Assembly: GCA_028293095.1 (NCBI GenBank)
Contig: JAQGPK010000180.1
Location: 1 to 13,321 of the forward strand
Length of the DNA stretch: 13,321 bases
Origin: Chlamydiia bacterium
Lineage (GTDB): Bacteria > Chlamydiota > Chlamydiia > Chlamydiales > FEN-1388
Direction: 5' to 3'
In this document: piece after piece, positions 11,965-13,321 of the stretch
Numbering within the stretch: position 1 is the first letter of the stretch
Layout of the letters: every line of letters begins with the position of its first letter
Notes under the pieces: model-generated
What the model saw: the letters and a program-made list of their open reading frames with translations, nothing else
The model's database searches: none
Told to the model about the DNA's origin: nothing
Program-made: the position numbers and the translations under genes

Positions 11965-12405
11965 ATGAATAAAAGCCCTACCTGGATTCTCGTTATGAAT
12001 GGTTCAAGAGCTAAGGTCTATCAGCTCACAACGTTCCCTAAAATAGCAGAGGTAACTACCTTTGAACACCCCGAAACCCGTCTTCATACGCATGATGTCT
12101 ATTCATCCAAACCTGGCCGAGTCTTTCAAAGAGGAGGTTCAACGCGTCATGGGTATGAAGGGACGGAAGAGTATAAAGAAATTGAAAAAGAAAAATTTGC
12201 CAAAACTCTCGCTCACCATTTGTCGACTGCCTTTCAGAAGGGTGAGTTTTTACGCCTCTATATAATGGCAAGCCCTGCACTGCTGGGTAGCTTACGTAAA
12301 GTCATCGAGCCGCAAATCTACTCATCTGCAGTGGTTGGAGAGATCGCAAAAGACATGACAGCTCACACAGTCGCTGAAATCGAAGAGCACCTGACCAATC
12401 TCTAA
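11965..12405 (+). CDS. Host_attach / baeRF-family protein
   Basis: This 146-residue protein fits the Host_attach family, once described as needed for attachment to host cells and later placed with bacterial relatives of archaeo-eukaryotic release factor 1. It starts with the family's strand WILVMNGSRAKVYQL (7-21; more often WVLVADGxRARIF). It has a long variable loop with charged residues (35-80), then LRLYIMASPALLGSLRKVI (96-114) and a C-terminal VVGEIAKDMTAHTVAEIEEH (123-142). Both ends match the family pattern and the length is normal. The GGQ tripeptide of true release factors is not present, so peptide release is not expected. ATG at 11965 is chosen because AAAGGAGG (11953-11960) sits just before it; a GTG at 11938 is unlikely. 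The molecular role is uncertain. It converges on the PhoH gene with 24 bases between. Confidence 0.8.
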   Translation: MNKSPTWILVMNGSRAKVYQLTTFPKIAEVTTFEHPETRLHTHDVYSSKPGRVFQRGGSTRHGYEGTEEYKEIEKEKFAKTLAHHLSTAFQKGEFLRLYIMASPALLGSLRKVIEPQIYSSAVVGEIAKDMTAHTVAEIEEHLTNL

Positions 12406-12429
12406 AGACCGGTCAGATATCTTTTGATT

Positions 12430-13321
12430 TTACAAGAGCTCAATCGCAAGACCTGCAAGCTCAGATCGCTCGGTCTTTTCTAAGAACATGTGTCCGTAAA
12501 TCGGCTGTTGCAAAAATTTACCGACTGTATAGGTCAGGCCATTCGAGTTCTTGTCTAGATAGGGATTATCAATCTGTGTAGGATCGCCTGCTAGGACAAC
12601 CTTTGTGTTTTCTCCTGCACGTGAGATGAATGTTTTGAGCTCATGGGGCGTTAAATTTTGCGCCTCATCGATAATGATAAACATTTTTGGAAGAGATCGC
12701 CCTCTAATATAGGTCACCGCTTCCATTTCAATTTTTTTGCTCTCTAACACCCATTTTAACGTATCAGTTGGCTCGTCCCCTAAAGAGGCGCAAAGAAATT
12801 CAAGGTTATCAAAAATAGGCTGCATCCAACTTGAGAGCTTCTCCTCTTTGGTTCCTGGAAGATATCCTATATCTTTACCAAGGGGTACAATGGGTCTGGA
12901 AACTAGAATTTTAGTGTAGACACCTTCATCATAGACTTTACGAAGCGCACAAGCGAGTGCGAGCAGTGTTTTGCCAGTACCAGCAGGACCCATTAAAGTT
13001 ACAAGTTTAATATCATCGCGAAGAAGCGCATCGATTGCACATTTTTGCTCCACGTTTCGTGGCTTAATACCCCACAAAGCAGGAATTTTAATAAGCGGTT
13101 CAAGACAATCTTTAACGCTATCATAACGAGCGACAGCTGATGAATTTTCAGGACAGGTAAGAATAAAATATTCATTTGGCCGTGCTTCTAAATCAGGAAC
13201 TTTGAGTACACCATCTTTATAAAAATGATCAATCATCGTCTTTTCAATCTCTAGAGTGCGTACCCCACGAGCAATCGTATCATAGGAAAATTTTAAATTT
13301 TCATAATCTTCCGCCTCTAAT
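12430..13321 (-). CDS. PhoH-family ATPase, probably PIN-PhoH (YlaK/PhoH2) type, 5' end cut
   Basis: PhoH proteins are P-loop ATPases; those fused to an N-terminal PIN domain act as RNA helicase/ribonucleases in studied cases. The reading frame stays open to the window edge, so about 296 C-terminal residues are visible. Counting from the Met encoded at 13236, Walker A is GPAGTGKT (83-90), Walker B is FIIIDEAQN (186-194), and a sensor-like VVLAGDPTQID is at 213-223. The C-terminal motif EKTERSELAGLA (253-264) carries the expected arginine. Before the ATPase core come ARGVRTL and WGIKPRNVEQ (55-64), which match the linker of the PIN-PhoH group rather than the shorter PhoH1 type. The PIN domain itself would lie beyond 13321 and cannot be checked. 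Confidence 0.92.
   Translation of the reverse strand, partial: LEAEDYENLKFSYDTIARGVRTLEIEKTMIDHFYKDGVLKVPDLEARPNEYFILTCPENSSAVARYDSVKDCLEPLIKIPALWGIKPRNVEQKCAIDALLRDDIKLVTLMGPAGTGKTLLALACALRKVYDEGVYTKILVSRPIVPLGKDIGYLPGTKEEKLSSWMQPIFDNLEFLCASLGDEPTDTLKWVLESKKIEMEAVTYIRGRSLPKMFIIIDEAQNLTPHELKTFISRAGENTKVVLAGDPTQIDNPYLDKNSNGLTYTVGKFLQQPIYGHMFLEKTERSELAGLAIELL

Noticed and set aside
1..13321. CRISPR array, insertion-sequence transposase or replication origin
   Set aside because: No regularly spaced repeats, no transposase motif and no DnaA-box cluster were seen on either strand.

Overview
The window is a stretch of low-GC bacterial chromosome with 14 protein genes on both strands and one stable RNA gene. 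The likely source is a host-associated Gram-negative bacterium, plausibly an environmental chlamydia (Simkania, Parachlamydia or Waddlia type). That is inferred from the gene mix: paired SpoU methylases, PhoH, several small proteins with Sec-type signal peptides, and a membrane protein with a eukaryotic-like RING-type cysteine/histidine pattern. No marker in the window settles the taxonomy.

Left part (1-3200). The tmRNA gene ssrA occupies 36-440. Its last 24 bases (417-440) recur exactly at 3123-3146, so the 2.7 kb between them looks like an element integrated into the 3' end of ssrA. The element carries a complete YhcG/DUF1016-type PDDEXK nuclease gene, an unrecognised 312-residue gene with faint PIN-like features, and the tail of a decayed gene resembling an FRG-domain protein. 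It contains no integrase. Near both ends lies the same 26-base block with two TTACGCA boxes 11 bases apart, the layout of recombinase arm sites. The element supplies ssrA with a new terminator (449-485). The probable original terminator (3152-3178) lies beyond the right repeat.

Middle part (3200-9600). A CHAP-type cysteine hydrolase is followed by a possible orphan small RNA with its own terminator, a SpoU methylase, a fragment of a second DUF1016 gene, and the RING-like membrane protein. Then come four genes, three of which are small enzymes of normally cytosolic type (GNAT, an 'N-acetylglutamate synthase-like' fold, gamma-glutamylcyclotransferase) that carry signal peptides here. The fourth is a class I methyltransferase with an N-terminal zinc knuckle. 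This looks like a set of exported enzymes; a host-directed role is inference.

Right part (9600-13321). A probable three-gene minus-strand operon encodes a TrmH/SpoU methylase, a MepB-like protein and an NADP-type short-chain dehydrogenase. A Host_attach/baeRF-family protein (plus strand) and a PhoH ATPase cut by the window edge (minus strand) end convergently.

The two best candidates for something undescribed are the integrase-less ssrA island with its nuclease and unknown gene, and the RING-like membrane protein at 4877-5983.
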